Position numbers and translations under genes: made by a program. Shown in pieces: positions 17,816-27,831 of a DNA stretch of 64,000 nt (position 1 is the first letter of the stretch; every line of letters starts with the position of its first letter). Location of the stretch: the NCBI RefSeq assembly GCF_900103535.1, contig NZ_FNHQ01000007.1, positions 49,379 to 113,378 of the forward strand, read 5' to 3'. The stretch comes from Megasphaera paucivorans. GTDB lineage: Bacteria; Bacillota; Negativicutes; Veillonellales; Megasphaeraceae. The notes under the pieces are model-generated. The model had not been told where the DNA came from. It worked only from the letters and a program-made list of their open reading frames with translations, and searched no databases.

Positions 17816-20476
17816 ATGCAATGGAATAAAGAAGAACTGGGTTCTTATGCACCTAATGATATTGAAATGAAGTGGTATGCGTATTGGGAAAATAATGGTT
17901 TTTTTCACCAAGAGCCGGAGGCAGGTAAACCACCGTTTAGTATTGTAATGCCGCCGCCTAATGTGACAGGACAACTTCATATGGGACATGCATTAGATAA
18001 TACGCTTCAAGATATACTTATCCGCTTTAAGCGTATGGAAGGATTTAATGTGATGTGGCTGCCTGGGACGGATCATGCTGGAATTGCAACCCAAGTCAAA
18101 GTAGAGCAGCAATTAGCTGAAGAAGGAAAAACACGGTATGATATTGGACGTGAAGAATTTTTAAAACGGGTTTGGCAATGGAAAGAGCAATATGGGAACC
18201 GCATTGAAAAACAAGTGCGCCGATTGGGATCTTCCTGTGACTGGAGCCGTAAACGGTTTACGATGGATGATACGTGTGCTAAGGCGGTTCGGGAGGTTTT
18301 TGTGTCTCTTTATGAAAAGGGATTGATTTATCAAGGACAGCGTATTACAAACTGGTGTCCGCATTGCCAAACAGCCTTAAGTGATATTGAAGTGGATCAC
18401 TCGGATGTCCAGGGACATTTATGGTATGTAAAATATCCCATTGTTGGAGAGACAGAATATGTCATGATCGCGACGACTCGGCCTGAAACGATTATGGGGG
18501 ATACAGCGGTTGCCGTAAATCCGAATGATCCGCGTTTTAAAAAATATATAGGGAAAAAAGTTATTGTTCCGCTGGTAAACCGTGAAGTAGATATTATTGC
18601 TGACGATTATGTTGATCTTGAATTTGGGACCGGTGCTGTTAAAATTACACCGGCACATGATCCGAATGATTTTGATATGGGACAGCGCCATCATTTGGAA
18701 TCTATTATGATTATGAATTTAGACGGCACAATGAATGAACTGGCAGGAGATAAATACAATGGCATGACTCGTGAAGAATGCCGAAATGCAGTAGTAGCTG
18801 ATTTACAATCTTTGGGTCTGCTGGATCATATCGAAGAGTTAACGCATGCAGTAGGACATTGTTCCAGATGCAAGACGATAATTGAACCGTTTTCCACTAA
18901 ACAATGGTTTGTTAAAATGGGACCTCTTACAGAAGCGGCTCTTACAGCGGTAAAAGAAGGTAAGACCGAATTTGTACCAGACCGCTTTGCTAAGACCTAT
19001 AATCACTGGCTGGAAGACGTTCATGATTGGTGTGTTTCCCGGCAGCTTTGGTGGGGGCATCAAATTCCGGCATGGTACTGTGATGATTGTGGCAAAACTT
19101 CGGTCAGTCGTACGGATATTACAGAATGTCCGCATTGCCATAGTACACATATTCATCAAGATCCAGATGTGTTGGATACTTGGTTCAGCTCAGCACTGTG
19201 GCCTTTCTCAACTATGGGATGGCCAAATCAGACGGCCGATTTAAAACAGTTTTTTCCGACAAGTGTACTGGTGACAGGATATGACATTATTTTCTTCTGG
19301 GTTGCACGTATGATGTTTATGACATGTGAATTTATGAAGGATATTCCGTTTAAGCATGTGTTTATACATGGTCTTGTCCGTGACAGTCAAGGTCGTAAGA
19401 TGAGTAAATCTTTGGGAAATGGGATTGATCCATTAGGTGTTTGTGAAGAATATGGGGCCGATGCACTGCGATTTACTCTTGTTACGGGAAACACTCCGGG
19501 CAACGATATGCGTTTTTATATGGAAAAAGTAGAAGCAAACCGTAATTTTGCCAATAAAATTTGGAATGCGACAAAATTTGTTATTATGAATCTAAAAGAT
19601 TATGATGTCGATTTTATTCCTGCAACGGCAGACTTGACATTGGCAGATCGCTGGATACTTACTTCTTTCAATGATACGGTTCGGCGCGTAACGACTAATT
19701 TAGATACGTTTGAATTAGGTGATGCGGCTGATGCTGTATATAATTTCATCTGGAATTCTTATTGTGATTGGTATATTGAATTAGCTAAACAGCGTTTGTA
19801 TAAGTCGGATGATGAACAGAGCAAGCGTACCGTACAATATGTTTTGGTCTATGTTCTTGCACATACGCTGGAATTACTCCATCCATTCATGCCGTTTGTG
19901 ACAGAACACTTATGGCAGCATATACCCCACGAAGGAGACAGCATCATTGTAGCTCCGTGGCCGCATATGCAGGAAAAATGGAATTTTGCTTCTGATGCAG
20001 CGACAATGAATACACTTATGGAGGCAATTAAAGGTATTCGCAATATGCGTGCCGAATCCAATGTCCCCATGGGTAAAAAAGCACCGATCATTATGATTCC
20101 TGCAGATAAAGCGATGGCGGCTACATTGAAAGAATATGAGGCGTATTTCCATACATTGGCGTTTGCCGATAAGGTTACTTTGCTTGATCCGATGGATGCT
20201 AAACCGGAAAATGCAGTTGTCTCTGTAGTTCCGGGTATTGAAGTGTATCTTCAGTTGAAAGACCTGATTGATGTTGAAAAAGAAACGGCACGTGTTCGCA
20301 AGGAACAAGATAAGATAGCAAAGGATATTGACCGGTTGGAAAAGAAATTATCTAATCAAGGCTTTTTATCAAAAGCTCCTGCGGCAGTTATTGAAAAGGA
20401 AAAGGCTAAACTGACGGACTATTCTGAAAAAGCGGCAGCGTTGGCTAAGCGCATGGAAGACTTAGATGCGTTGTAA
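17816..20476 (+). CDS. valS: Valyl-tRNA synthetase
   Basis: ValS charges tRNA-Val and edits mischarged threonine. This class I synthetase shows the HIGH-type motif in PPNVTGQLHMGHAL near residue 45, the editing domain with TTRPETIMGDTAVAV, the KMSKS motif in GRKMSKSLGNG, and a C-terminal coiled coil (residues about 820-886) typical of ValS. The 886-residue length is normal. GGAGGAG precedes the ATG. A T-box leader controls it, and folC follows 17 bases downstream, the common valS-folC arrangement of Firmicutes. Confidence 0.97.
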   Translation: MQWNKEELGSYAPNDIEMKWYAYWENNGFFHQEPEAGKPPFSIVMPPPNVTGQLHMGHALDNTLQDILIRFKRMEGFNVMWLPGTDHAGIATQVKVEQQLAEEGKTRYDIGREEFLKRVWQWKEQYGNRIEKQVRRLGSSCDWSRKRFTMDDTCAKAVREVFVSLYEKGLIYQGQRITNWCPHCQTALSDIEVDHSDVQGHLWYVKYPIVGETEYVMIATTRPETIMGDTAVAVNPNDPRFKKYIGKKVIVPLVNREVDIIADDYVDLEFGTGAVKITPAHDPNDFDMGQRHHLESIMIMNLDGTMNELAGDKYNGMTREECRNAVVADLQSLGLLDHIEELTHAVGHCSRCKTIIEPFSTKQWFVKMGPLTEAALTAVKEGKTEFVPDRFAKTYNHWLEDVHDWCVSRQLWWGHQIPAWYCDDCGKTSVSRTDITECPHCHSTHIHQDPDVLDTWFSSALWPFSTMGWPNQTADLKQFFPTSVLVTGYDIIFFWVARMMFMTCEFMKDIPFKHVFIHGLVRDSQGRKMSKSLGNGIDPLGVCEEYGADALRFTLVTGNTPGNDMRFYMEKVEANRNFANKIWNATKFVIMNLKDYDVDFIPATADLTLADRWILTSFNDTVRRVTTNLDTFELGDAADAVYNFIWNSYCDWYIELAKQRLYKSDDEQSKRTVQYVLVYVLAHTLELLHPFMPFVTEHLWQHIPHEGDSIIVAPWPHMQEKWNFASDAATMNTLMEAIKGIRNMRAESNVPMGKKAPIIMIPADKAMAATLKEYEAYFHTLAFADKVTLLDPMDAKPENAVVSVVPGIEVYLQLKDLIDVEKETARVRKEQDKIAKDIDRLEKKLSNQGFLSKAPAAVIEKEKAKLTDYSEKAAALAKRMEDLDAL

Positions 20477-20493
20477 GATCGAGGCATATCACT

Positions 20494-21804
20494 ATGACAT
20501 ACAATGAAGCAGTATATTATTTAGAGCATGCCAGCGTGTTTGGGGTACAACTTGGGCTGGAACGTATCCGTAAATTGCTGGAACGACTGGGAAATCCTCA
20601 AAACACCTATAAAACCATCCATGTAACGGGAACCAATGGGAAAGGTTCCGTTACGGCAATGATTGCCAGTGTGTTAACAGAAGCAGGAATTCATACGGGG
20701 CGGTATACGTCTCCCCATTTGGAAGAATATACGGAACGTATACATCTTGATGACAATGATATCAGTAGAGAAGCCTTTGCCGAAGCGGTAGAAAAAGTAT
20801 CGCACGTTGTGGAATGTATGGCGGCTGAAGGGTTAGAGCGGCCAACAGAATTTGAAATGATTACAGCTTCTGCTTTTTGGTATTTTGCTAAAGAAAAAGT
20901 AGAATATGCTGTTATTGAAGTAGGTCTTGGCGGTCTGCTCGACTCTACAAACGTGATTGTCCCGGTTGTTTCTGTCATTACCAATGTATCTATGGATCAC
21001 ATGAAATATTGCGGGAATACTATTGAGGAAATTGCGGTACAGAAAGCCGGAATAATTAAAGAGGGAGTACCTGTTGTAACAACTGCGCAGCAACCGGCAT
21101 TATCGATTATTGCAAAAACAGCATATGAAAAACATAGTCGGGTATATGCTGCTGGTTATAGTTTTGACGTTGTTCAGGAGGTCAGCAAAGAAAAGAAATG
21201 GGGAGAACAAGTCGTTACGGTTCGGGAAAGATACGGATATTCCATTACTGCCGCTATTCCCCTAATGGGGCAGCATCAACGGATGAATAGTGCAGCTTCT
21301 ATTATGACATTGCTTCTTATCGCGCGCCATGACAAACGCCTGACGTGTACTGCTTTACAGCGAGGCATAGCAAACGTTCGATGGCCTGGGCGTTTCCAAA
21401 TTCTTAAAGCGGGTGAGATCGATATTGTTATTGATGGTGCACATAACCCGGCTGGTATTGATACTTTCTGCAAAACGTATGAAGAAGTTTTTGCAAATCG
21501 CAAACGAGTATTTTTGTTTTCCGTTTTAGCAGATAAAGATTATACGCAGATGGTACAAAAACTATTTCATCGGGATGATTATGTTATTTGTGCTCCGGCT
21601 CCCACTCCGCGCACTGCCGATCCAAGAGAAGTTGCTGCCATTCTTCCTTGCAGGGCAGATTGGTCAGAATCTATTGAAGATGGATTGACTAACGTGTTTT
21701 CTTCCGTAAAGGATAATCAAGTAGTGTGTATTATCGGATCACTATACATTCAAGGGGCCGTTCGCCGATATCTGCGTACTCGATACGGCCTTTGCCGGAT
21801 ATAA
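20494..21804 (+). CDS. folC: Dihydrofolate synthase/folylpolyglutamate synthase
   Basis: FolC adds glutamate to dihydropteroate and extends the polyglutamate tail of folates. The Mur-ligase-type P-loop HVTGTNGKGSVTAM lies near residue 45, with TSPHLEEYTERI and the central VIEVGLGGLLDSTNV following, and the C-terminal ligase domain shows DGAHNPAGI. The length is 436 residues. It is cotranscribed with valS under the T-box and is followed by a new promoter for the next gene. Confidence 0.95.
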   Translation: MTYNEAVYYLEHASVFGVQLGLERIRKLLERLGNPQNTYKTIHVTGTNGKGSVTAMIASVLTEAGIHTGRYTSPHLEEYTERIHLDDNDISREAFAEAVEKVSHVVECMAAEGLERPTEFEMITASAFWYFAKEKVEYAVIEVGLGGLLDSTNVIVPVVSVITNVSMDHMKYCGNTIEEIAVQKAGIIKEGVPVVTTAQQPALSIIAKTAYEKHSRVYAAGYSFDVVQEVSKEKKWGEQVVTVRERYGYSITAAIPLMGQHQRMNSAASIMTLLLIARHDKRLTCTALQRGIANVRWPGRFQILKAGEIDIVIDGAHNPAGIDTFCKTYEEVFANRKRVFLFSVLADKDYTQMVQKLFHRDDYVICAPAPTPRTADPREVAAILPCRADWSESIEDGLTNVFSSVKDNQVVCIIGSLYIQGAVRRYLRTRYGLCRI

Positions 21805-21811
21805 AAACACA

Positions 21812-21841
21812 TGGACAATGTAATCATTTTTACGCTATAAT
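21812..21841 (+). promoter_or_regulatory. Promoter for the O-antigen ligase-like gene
   Basis: TGGACA (21812-21817) and TATAAT (21836-21841) are 18 bases apart, immediately after the folC stop and 20 bases before the next start codon. Confidence 0.65.
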
Positions 21842-21861
21842 AAAGTTAAAGGAGGATTGCT

Positions 21862-23100
21862 ATGAATCCTAAGACTTTTATAGCGGGCAGTCCCAGCGAA
21901 GCATTACGGATGCGTATCGTATATGCTCTTTTTGGGACTGCCTTTTTTTTACCGCTTAACATTTTTGCACTGGAAGCTTGTTTCATTGCAGCTGTCTTTA
22001 TGTCGGCGTATTATACGTGGAAATATGATGTGCATATTTGGCGGTATATGCCATTATTTTGGCCGGCGGCAGCCTTTTCGGTGACTGCGTTCCTATCGTT
22101 GGCAGGCTCACCTAAATCTTTATATGGTATTGCTTTTTATTTTTTTACAGTTGTGCAATATTTTTTATTATATAATATGGTTGTCTCTTTTATTCGAGGA
22201 GAAAAAGAACGCCGTATTTTATTATATTGCTTTTTGGCAGGAGCGGTATGTGTAGCTGTCTATGGATTATATCAATATACTACTATGCTGGGTCTTCATA
22301 ATGCAGAGTGGGTGGATACGGATGCTTTTCCCTTGCTGCAGCGGCGTATGTATTCAACCTTATATAACCCCAATCTTTTATCGGCATACCTGCTTATGGT
22401 TATGGGAATTGCGGCTTCCTTGACAGTGTGGACGCGACACAATGTGCATCGTATTATATATGGTGCTTTGTTTGTTTTATTTACGCTTTGTCTTATTTTG
22501 ACTTACTCCCGCGGCGGCTGGGTCAGTGTATTTGCTTTGGTCTTTTTCTTTGGCCTGGTATGGGACAAAAGAATTTGGCTGTTGTTTCTTATCGTTCCTT
22601 TGGTGTTGGCCTTTTATCATGGAGGAGTGGTCAATCGTCTTTTGTCGATTTTTTCTAATAGTGAAGATACCTCGGTTATTATGCGTCTTGATATGTGGGA
22701 AAGTACTTTTTACATGATTTGTGATCATCCTATTTTAGGTGTTGGCTGGGGAGCCTATAAATATGTCTATCCGTTGTATAACGAATTGATTCAAGAAGCA
22801 GGTATCACGATTTATCATGCACATAACATGTATTTTAATATTATGGCAGAAACGGGTGTTGTTGGATTTTTCTTTTATATGTGGTTCTTTTTTGGGACGG
22901 CTTGGTATGGATTGCGCGTCTTAAAAGAAAATTGTAATACCTTTGATTGCTGTATCGCCATGGGGACCGCATCCGTGATTGCAGCGCTTGCTGTCAGTGG
23001 AATCAGTGATTACGACTTGTTTAGTACTCAAATATCACTAACTTTATGGTTTTTATGCGGATTATTTTCCAATACTTATATAGAAATGCAAAAAAAATGA
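21862..23100 (+). CDS. O-antigen ligase/polymerase-like (Wzy_C) polytopic membrane protein
   Basis: The 412-residue protein has ten or more hydrophobic segments and a large extracytoplasmic loop around residues 270-320 with RLDMWESTFYMICDHPILGVGWG followed by AHNMYFNIMAETG, the conserved Wzy_C/WaaL pattern with its His. Such proteins ligate O-antigen to lipid A-core or polymerise surface glycans at the outer face of the inner membrane. With a full lipid A pathway in this window, an O-antigen ligase role is plausible, but ligase and polymerase cannot be told apart by motif. It has its own promoter. Confidence 0.82.
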   Translation: MNPKTFIAGSPSEALRMRIVYALFGTAFFLPLNIFALEACFIAAVFMSAYYTWKYDVHIWRYMPLFWPAAAFSVTAFLSLAGSPKSLYGIAFYFFTVVQYFLLYNMVVSFIRGEKERRILLYCFLAGAVCVAVYGLYQYTTMLGLHNAEWVDTDAFPLLQRRMYSTLYNPNLLSAYLLMVMGIAASLTVWTRHNVHRIIYGALFVLFTLCLILTYSRGGWVSVFALVFFFGLVWDKRIWLLFLIVPLVLAFYHGGVVNRLLSIFSNSEDTSVIMRLDMWESTFYMICDHPILGVGWGAYKYVYPLYNELIQEAGITIYHAHNMYFNIMAETGVVGFFFYMWFFFGTAWYGLRVLKENCNTFDCCIAMGTASVIAALAVSGISDYDLFSTQISLTLWFLCGLFSNTYIEMQKK

Positions 23101-23108
23101 AAAAAAGT

Positions 23109-23137
23109 TTGATAAAGAATTCACAATGATATATAAT
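23109..23137 (+). promoter_or_regulatory. Promoter of rex
   Basis: TTGATA (23109-23114) and TATAAT (23132-23137) are separated by 17 bases. A Rex-like half site lies within the spacer and another just after the -10 box, so the promoter is probably autoregulated. The 79-base leader ends at a GGAAAGGAG ribosome site before ATG 23216. A second TTGACA at 23176 lacks a good -10 partner. Confidence 0.72.
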
Positions 23138-23163
23138 AATATTAATTGTGAATGGTTGAACAA
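23119..23163 (+). promoter_or_regulatory. Candidate Rex operator (autoregulation)
   Basis: ATTCACAAT (23119-23127) and its exact inverse ATTGTGAAT (23145-23153) flank the -10 region. The second copy also begins an 18-base imperfect palindrome TTGTGAATGGTTGAACAA (23146-23163), which resembles the Rex consensus TTGTGAA-N4-TTCACAA with two mismatches in the right half. Rex binds such sites when NADH is low. Position and sequence support autoregulation; binding is inferred. Confidence 0.62.
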
Positions 23164-23215
23164 TATAATATTTTTTTGACATTGTCTACAGGATAGATAT
23201 GGAAAGGAGTTTTCC

Positions 23216-23857
23216 ATGAAACAGAAGAAAGTGATATCTGATGCAGTTATAGAAAGACTACCCTTATATTATAGGGATTTACTATTACTGCAGGATGCTG
23301 GAATTGACATTATATCTTCAGAAAAATTAGGAGAACGCCTTGGTATTACGCCGGAACAAATTCGCAAAGATTTGACCTGTTTTGGAGCTTTTGGTAAAAA
23401 AGGTGTAGGATATTATGTTGGTGAATTATGTCAGCAGATTGTTGAAATTATTGGGTTACAGCAGCATTGGAAAGTGGGTATTGCAGGAATTGGGCATTTA
23501 GGATGGGCGTTAGCCAATTATAAAACATTTGGCCGTTTAGGATTCCGTACGACCGGCTTGTTTGATGTAGATCATCGTATTATTGGACAGAATGTAGGGG
23601 GAGTCATTGTTACACCTATTTCTGAGATGGATAAAGTAATTCGTAAAGAAGGCATTCAAATTGGAATTATTACTACGCCAGCTTCCGTCGCCCAGCAAGT
23701 TGCTGACCAAATGGTAAATGCAGGCATCAAAGGTATATTATCGTTTGCACCGCTGCGGCTTAACGTGCCAGATCATATTTTTGTATTTCGTGAAGACCTA
23801 TCCATTGGATTGAGTCGTATTTCATACTATTTAACAAATAAACCGGAAGAACAGTAA
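23216..23857 (+). CDS. rex: Redox-sensing transcriptional repressor Rex
   Basis: Rex represses fermentation and respiration genes when the NADH/NAD+ ratio is low and leaves DNA when it binds NADH. The N-terminal winged helix (residues 1-80) includes SEKLGERLGITPEQIRKDL, and the Rossmann domain has the nucleotide motif GIAGIGHLGWALANY, where family members usually have GxGNLGxAL. The C-terminal domain-swapped helix follows (EDLSIGLSRISYYL). The 213-residue length is normal. Its promoter carries Rex-like sites. It converges with a transglycosylase gene across a shared terminator. Confidence 0.95.
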   Translation: MKQKKVISDAVIERLPLYYRDLLLLQDAGIDIISSEKLGERLGITPEQIRKDLTCFGAFGKKGVGYYVGELCQQIVEIIGLQQHWKVGIAGIGHLGWALANYKTFGRLGFRTTGLFDVDHRIIGQNVGGVIVTPISEMDKVIRKEGIQIGIITTPASVAQQVADQMVNAGIKGILSFAPLRLNVPDHIFVFREDLSIGLSRISYYLTNKPEEQ

Positions 23858-23877
23858 TACTGTTTTTTTATTAATAA

Positions 23878-23930
23878 AAATGAGGATAAGACATCTATAT
23901 GTGGATGTCCTGCCCTCATTTATTTTTTTT
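23878..23930. terminator. Bidirectional terminator between rex and mtgA
   Basis: An outer stem AAATGAGG (23878-23885) with CCTCATTT (23914-23921) and an inner GACATC/GATGTC stem form one hairpin, with a T run (23923-23930) on the plus side and an A-rich stretch on the other. It overlaps the last codons of the minus-strand gene. Confidence 0.75.
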
Positions 23931-24701
23931 CAGATGTAGATTTTCCCGGTAGGCTGCAGTTGCTTCCGCAGGGGTAATGAATCCTTGGTCAGACATCAGC
24001 GCCAGTACGGTTTTTTGTCGTTCTTTTGCCGCGTTGTAATTTTCTAATGGATTATAGTACGTGGGAGCTTGCAATAACCCGGCTAACATTGTTGCTTGAC
24101 CTAAAGATAATTTGTCTGGTTTGATGCCAAAATATCGCAGGCAGGCTTCATTGATGCCATAAGAGTTGGAGCCAAAATAAGCGGTATTTAAATATAATTC
24201 CAAAATTTCGTCTTTTGTGTAGTTTTTTTCAAGGAGAATTGATAAAATCAATTCTTGAGATTTTCGGGTCAATGTTCGTGCGGGTGTTAGAAAATTATTT
24301 TTTACAACTTGCTGACTAATTGTACTGCCGCCTTCTACGGTTTCCCCAGAAGTAAAATTGACCAGCATAGCGCGGATAATGCCGATTGGATCGATGGGAC
24401 CGTGTTCATAAAAACGGCGATCTTCCGTTGCAATGACTGCCTGCTGCAGTGATTTTGGTATTATTGCAAGAGAGGTGTATACAGGAATCTTTTTAATTTT
24501 ATCATCTAAAGCGGCACGAAAATGCATATACGAGTACAGGTTTTCCTGCAGCGTACTTATGGGTTCCGGTACAGTGCTTTTTTGTATATGTGAAGAAACG
24601 GCAGGCATGTGTGTACTGACTTTCGGTGCGTCATATAACATATTCCAACCGGCACAGGCGAAGAAAGCAATTAAAAATATAAAAATATATTTCTTTTTCA
24701 T
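23916..24701 (-). CDS. mtgA: Monofunctional peptidoglycan transglycosylase
   Basis: This GT51 enzyme polymerises lipid II into glycan strands and has no transpeptidase domain. A single N-terminal membrane anchor (KKKYIFIFLIAFFACAGW) precedes the GT51 domain with the catalytic Glu in TEDRRFYEHGPID, the GGSTISQQVVKN motif, and KSQELILSILLEKNYTKDEILELYLN-type motif segments. It has 261 residues, close to other monofunctional forms. The minus-strand AGGAGG site sits before ATG 24701, so five extra residues possible from 24716 are rejected. It is alone on this strand, convergent with rex. Confidence 0.88.
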   Translation of the reverse strand: MKKKYIFIFLIAFFACAGWNMLYDAPKVSTHMPAVSSHIQKSTVPEPISTLQENLYSYMHFRAALDDKIKKIPVYTSLAIIPKSLQQAVIATEDRRFYEHGPIDPIGIIRAMLVNFTSGETVEGGSTISQQVVKNNFLTPARTLTRKSQELILSILLEKNYTKDEILELYLNTAYFGSNSYGINEACLRYFGIKPDKLSLGQATMLAGLLQAPTYYNPLENYNAAKERQKTVLALMSDQGFITPAEATAAYRENLHLKKNK

Positions 24702-24809
24702 AAAACCTCCTATCATGATTTATTGTATCATATTTCGTTATGTATGAAAACAAAGGCTTTCCAGCAGGAATATATAAGATAGAAATAAAAATTGTTTTAT
24801 ACAAAATAC

Positions 24810-24838
24810 TTGCATAATATTTCATCAACGTGTATACT
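24810..24838 (+). promoter_or_regulatory. Promoter of argGH
   Basis: TTGCAT (24810-24815) and TATACT (24833-24838) are 17 bases apart, about 50 bases before the argG start. No ARG box was recognised by eye. Confidence 0.72.
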
Positions 24839-24887
24839 AAATTACAAATATAAAATTAATTATGAGTATGTTGAGGAGGAATTAGCA

Positions 24888-26120
24888 ATGAATGATATTA
24901 AAAAGATAGTCTTAGCTTATTCTGGTGGGTTGGATACATCTGTCATTATTCCTTGGTTAAAGGAAAACTATAAAGGCTGTGAAGTAATTGCCGCTTGTGC
25001 TGACTTGGGACAGCCGGATGATTTTAAAGCTATTGAAGAAAAAGCATATAAATCCGGAGCATCTAAGGTATATGTTATGGATGTTAAAAAGGAATTTTTG
25101 GAAGATTATGTTTGGCCTGTTGTAAAAGCAGGCTGTGTATATGAAGGAAAATATCTTCTGGGAACATCTTTTGCACGTCCTCTTATTTCTAAAAAACTTG
25201 TTGAAATAGCTAAAAAAGAAAATGCCGATGCAATTGCACACGGCGCTACAGGAAAAGGGAACGACCAGGTCCGGTTTGAATTGACTGTAAAAGCACTGGC
25301 TCCCGAAATTAAATTGATTGCACCGTGGCGCATGTGGTCTATTAAATCGCGTGAAGATGCATTGGAATTTGCGGCAGCACACAATGTGCCTATTGCTCAT
25401 AAAACCGAAGGAGAACCATATCCGTACAGCATGGATTGGAATATTTGGCATTTGAGTCATGAAGGTGCCGACTTGGAAAATCCTGCAAATGCACCCAAAG
25501 ATATGGTATATATGGTGACAACTCCGCCAGAAAAAGCTCCGGATATGCCGGTTAAAATTGAACTTACTTTTGAACAAGGAATTCCGGTTGCGCTGAATGG
25601 ACAAAAGATGGAAACTGTGGCACTGATGGAAACGTTGAATAAGATTGGTGCTGAAAATGGTATTGGAATTGTCGATCTCGTTGAAAATCGACTGGTTGGA
25701 ATGAAGAGCCGTGGCATTTATGAAAATCCAGGCGGAGCAATTATTATGTATGCTCATAGAGAATTGGAATATCTTTGCCTTGATAGAGCTACGCTGCATT
25801 ATAAAGAACTTGTTGCTAATAAATATGCTGAACTTGTATATGATGGCATGTGGTTTTCTCCTTTGCGTGAAGCATTGGCTGCCTTTGTTGATGAAACACA
25901 AAAAACAGTTACAGGGACAGTGAATTTGAAATTGTATAAAGGAAATATTATAAGTGCCGGTTCTCAATCGCCGTATTCTTTATATAGTGAAGAATTTGTA
26001 ACGTTTGGTGAAGATGAAGTATATAATCAGAAAGATGCAGAAGGATTTATCAATCTATTTGGCTTACCGCTCAAAATGCGTGCCATGATGAAACAGCATG
26101 TGGAAAAAGCAGAAAAATAA
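24888..26120 (+). CDS. argG: Argininosuccinate synthase
   Basis: ArgG joins citrulline and aspartate with ATP to form argininosuccinate. The PP-loop [15 protein letters not shown] lies at the N-terminus, and the family motifs [16 protein letters not shown] and the [15 protein letters not shown] citrulline-site region follow. ATG 24888 sits behind GAGGAGG and gives 410 residues, the normal size; an in-frame ATG at 24792 would overlap the promoter. It is followed 12 bases later by argH. The upstream arginine genes are not in the window. Confidence 0.97.
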   Translation: MNDIKKIVLAYSGGLDTSVIIPWLKENYKGCEVIAACADLGQPDDFKAIEEKAYKSGASKVYVMDVKKEFLEDYVWPVVKAGCVYEGKYLLGTSFARPLISKKLVEIAKKENADAIAHGATGKGNDQVRFELTVKALAPEIKLIAPWRMWSIKSREDALEFAAAHNVPIAHKTEGEPYPYSMDWNIWHLSHEGADLENPANAPKDMVYMVTTPPEKAPDMPVKIELTFEQGIPVALNGQKMETVALMETLNKIGAENGIGIVDLVENRLVGMKSRGIYENPGGAIIMYAHRELEYLCLDRATLHYKELVANKYAELVYDGMWFSPLREALAAFVDETQKTVTGTVNLKLYKGNIISAGSQSPYSLYSEEFVTFGEDEVYNQKDAEGFINLFGLPLKMRAMMKQHVEKAEK

Positions 26121-26132
26121 GGAGCGAACACA

Positions 26133-27566
26133 ATGAAATTATGGGGCGGTCGTTTTACAAAAGCTACTGATAGAAACGTAGAAGAATTTAATTCTTCGAT
26201 TCAATTTGATTGCCGTATGTATGCAGAAGATATCTGTGGCAGTATTGCGCATGCAACAATGCTTGCAAAACAGGGTATTATATCTGATTTTGATAAAGAG
26301 CAGATTGTTGCAGGCCTGAAAAATATATATGAACAGATAGAAAAAGGCGAATTTGAGTTTTCTATTGAATTAGAAGATATCCATATGAATGTAGAAAAAC
26401 GTTTAACAGATGCTATCGGTGAAGCCGGCGGAAGACTTCATACTGGACGCAGCCGTAATGATCAGGTGGCGTTGGATACGCATATGTACGTTCGTAAGGA
26501 AATTGCCTCGGTGGCGGTGCTTCTTGCAAATTTGCAAGAAGCGATTGTCAAAGCTGCAGAAAAATATAGCGATACCATTATGCCGGGATATACGCATATG
26601 CAGCGTGCACAACCAGTTCTTTTTAGTCACCATCTGATGGCCTATTTTTCTATGTTTTCCCGTGATTTCAAACACCTATCTTATGTTTGGGATATAACGG
26701 ATATCATGCCACTGGGAGCAGGTGCTTTAGCAGGGACAACGTATCCTCTTGATCAGCCTTATGTAGCAGAATTGCTTAACTTCTCAACATTATATGATAA
26801 CAGCATGGATGCTGTAAGCGATAGAGATTATATTATATCATTTCTTGAATTTGCAGCTAATTTGATGATGCACCTAAGTCGTTTATCAGAAGAATTTATT
26901 CTTTGGTCTTCTTCGGAATTCAAATTTATTGAATTGGATGATGCACATTGTACGGGTTCTTCTATTATGCCGCAGAAAAAAAATCCGGATATTTGTGAAC
27001 TCGTTCGCGGAAAAACAGGGCGTGTTTATGGACATTTGATGGGAATTCTTACGATGATGAAAGGAATTCCCATGGCGTATGATAAAGACATGCAAGAGGA
27101 TAAGGAAGGGTTGTTCGATGTTATTGATACGTTGAAATTTGCTCTTGCGATTTATACAGCGATGATTGGTGGTATGAAAGTGAATGATCGGCATATGCGG
27201 GAGGTTTTGGAAAACGATTTTTCCAATGCAACGGATATGGCGGATTATCTGGCTAAAAAAGGATTGCCCTTCAGAGAGGCCCACGCTGTCGTTGGTAAAG
27301 CGGTACAGTATTGCTTGCAGCAGGGAAAAGTACTGCAGCAATTGACATTGCAGGAATTGCAGGAGATGTCTGCTTTATTTTCTGAAGACATACATCACTA
27401 TCTTGATATTGAAACTTGCGTGTCGCAGCGGCAGACGTATAATGGGACGGCTCCGGCTTCTGTTGCGAGACAGTGTACTGCAGGGTATAACGTGATCGAT
27501 AATGAAAAGAAACATATTAGTCAGTGGAATGGGATTATTGCCTCTGTGTATGAACTGGTCAAATAA
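26133..27566 (+). CDS. argH: Argininosuccinate lyase
   Basis: ArgH splits argininosuccinate into arginine and fumarate. It belongs to the fumarase/aspartase superfamily: LWGGRFTKATD at the N-terminus, LHTGRSRNDQVALDTHMY with catalytic neighbours, YTHMQRAQPV, and the flexible signature loop GSSIMPQKKNPD are all present. The length of 477 residues is typical. It forms an operon with argG that ends in a strong hairpin. Confidence 0.97.
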   Translation: MKLWGGRFTKATDRNVEEFNSSIQFDCRMYAEDICGSIAHATMLAKQGIISDFDKEQIVAGLKNIYEQIEKGEFEFSIELEDIHMNVEKRLTDAIGEAGGRLHTGRSRNDQVALDTHMYVRKEIASVAVLLANLQEAIVKAAEKYSDTIMPGYTHMQRAQPVLFSHHLMAYFSMFSRDFKHLSYVWDITDIMPLGAGALAGTTYPLDQPYVAELLNFSTLYDNSMDAVSDRDYIISFLEFAANLMMHLSRLSEEFILWSSSEFKFIELDDAHCTGSSIMPQKKNPDICELVRGKTGRVYGHLMGILTMMKGIPMAYDKDMQEDKEGLFDVIDTLKFALAIYTAMIGGMKVNDRHMREVLENDFSNATDMADYLAKKGLPFREAHAVVGKAVQYCLQQGKVLQQLTLQELQEMSALFSEDIHHYLDIETCVSQRQTYNGTAPASVARQCTAGYNVIDNEKKHISQWNGIIASVYELVK

Positions 27567-27583
27567 TTAGCAGAAATGAAGTT

Positions 27584-27619
27584 AAATGACACTACTGTAT
27601 TTTTGCAGTAGTGTCATTT
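27584..27619 (+). terminator. Hairpin terminator after argH
   Basis: AAATGACACTACTG (27584-27597) and CAGTAGTGTCATTT (27606-27619) are perfect 14-bp inverse copies with an eight-base loop. The following T tract is short and interrupted (TTTGTGTTATT), but the long stem and position make a transcription stop likely. Confidence 0.75.
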
Positions 27620-27831
27620 GTGTTATTGTATATGCCGATACGGCGGCAATAGAAATTCATTTAGGCAGAGAACTGAGAATACCGTATATTTTAAATATGG
27701 GAAAGTAGTGAATTAATCATTTCGTTTTGCGGATAACAGATTTTTTATAAATAATGAGTATTCAGCGTAGTTAACAGGCAATTTGAACTTAGTGTAAAAT
27801 AATTCTCGGTAAGATATTGCAAAAAAAAGAA

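Noticed and set aside
24957..25967. A 336-residue open frame on the minus strand across argG
   Set aside because: It is rich in Cys, Phe, Asn and Ile as expected for an antisense shadow, lacks any ribosome site or family motif, and argG on the plus strand is certain.
26886..27341. A 151-residue minus-strand frame opposite argH
   Set aside because: It is an antisense shadow with biased composition and no motif; argH motifs on the other strand are intact.
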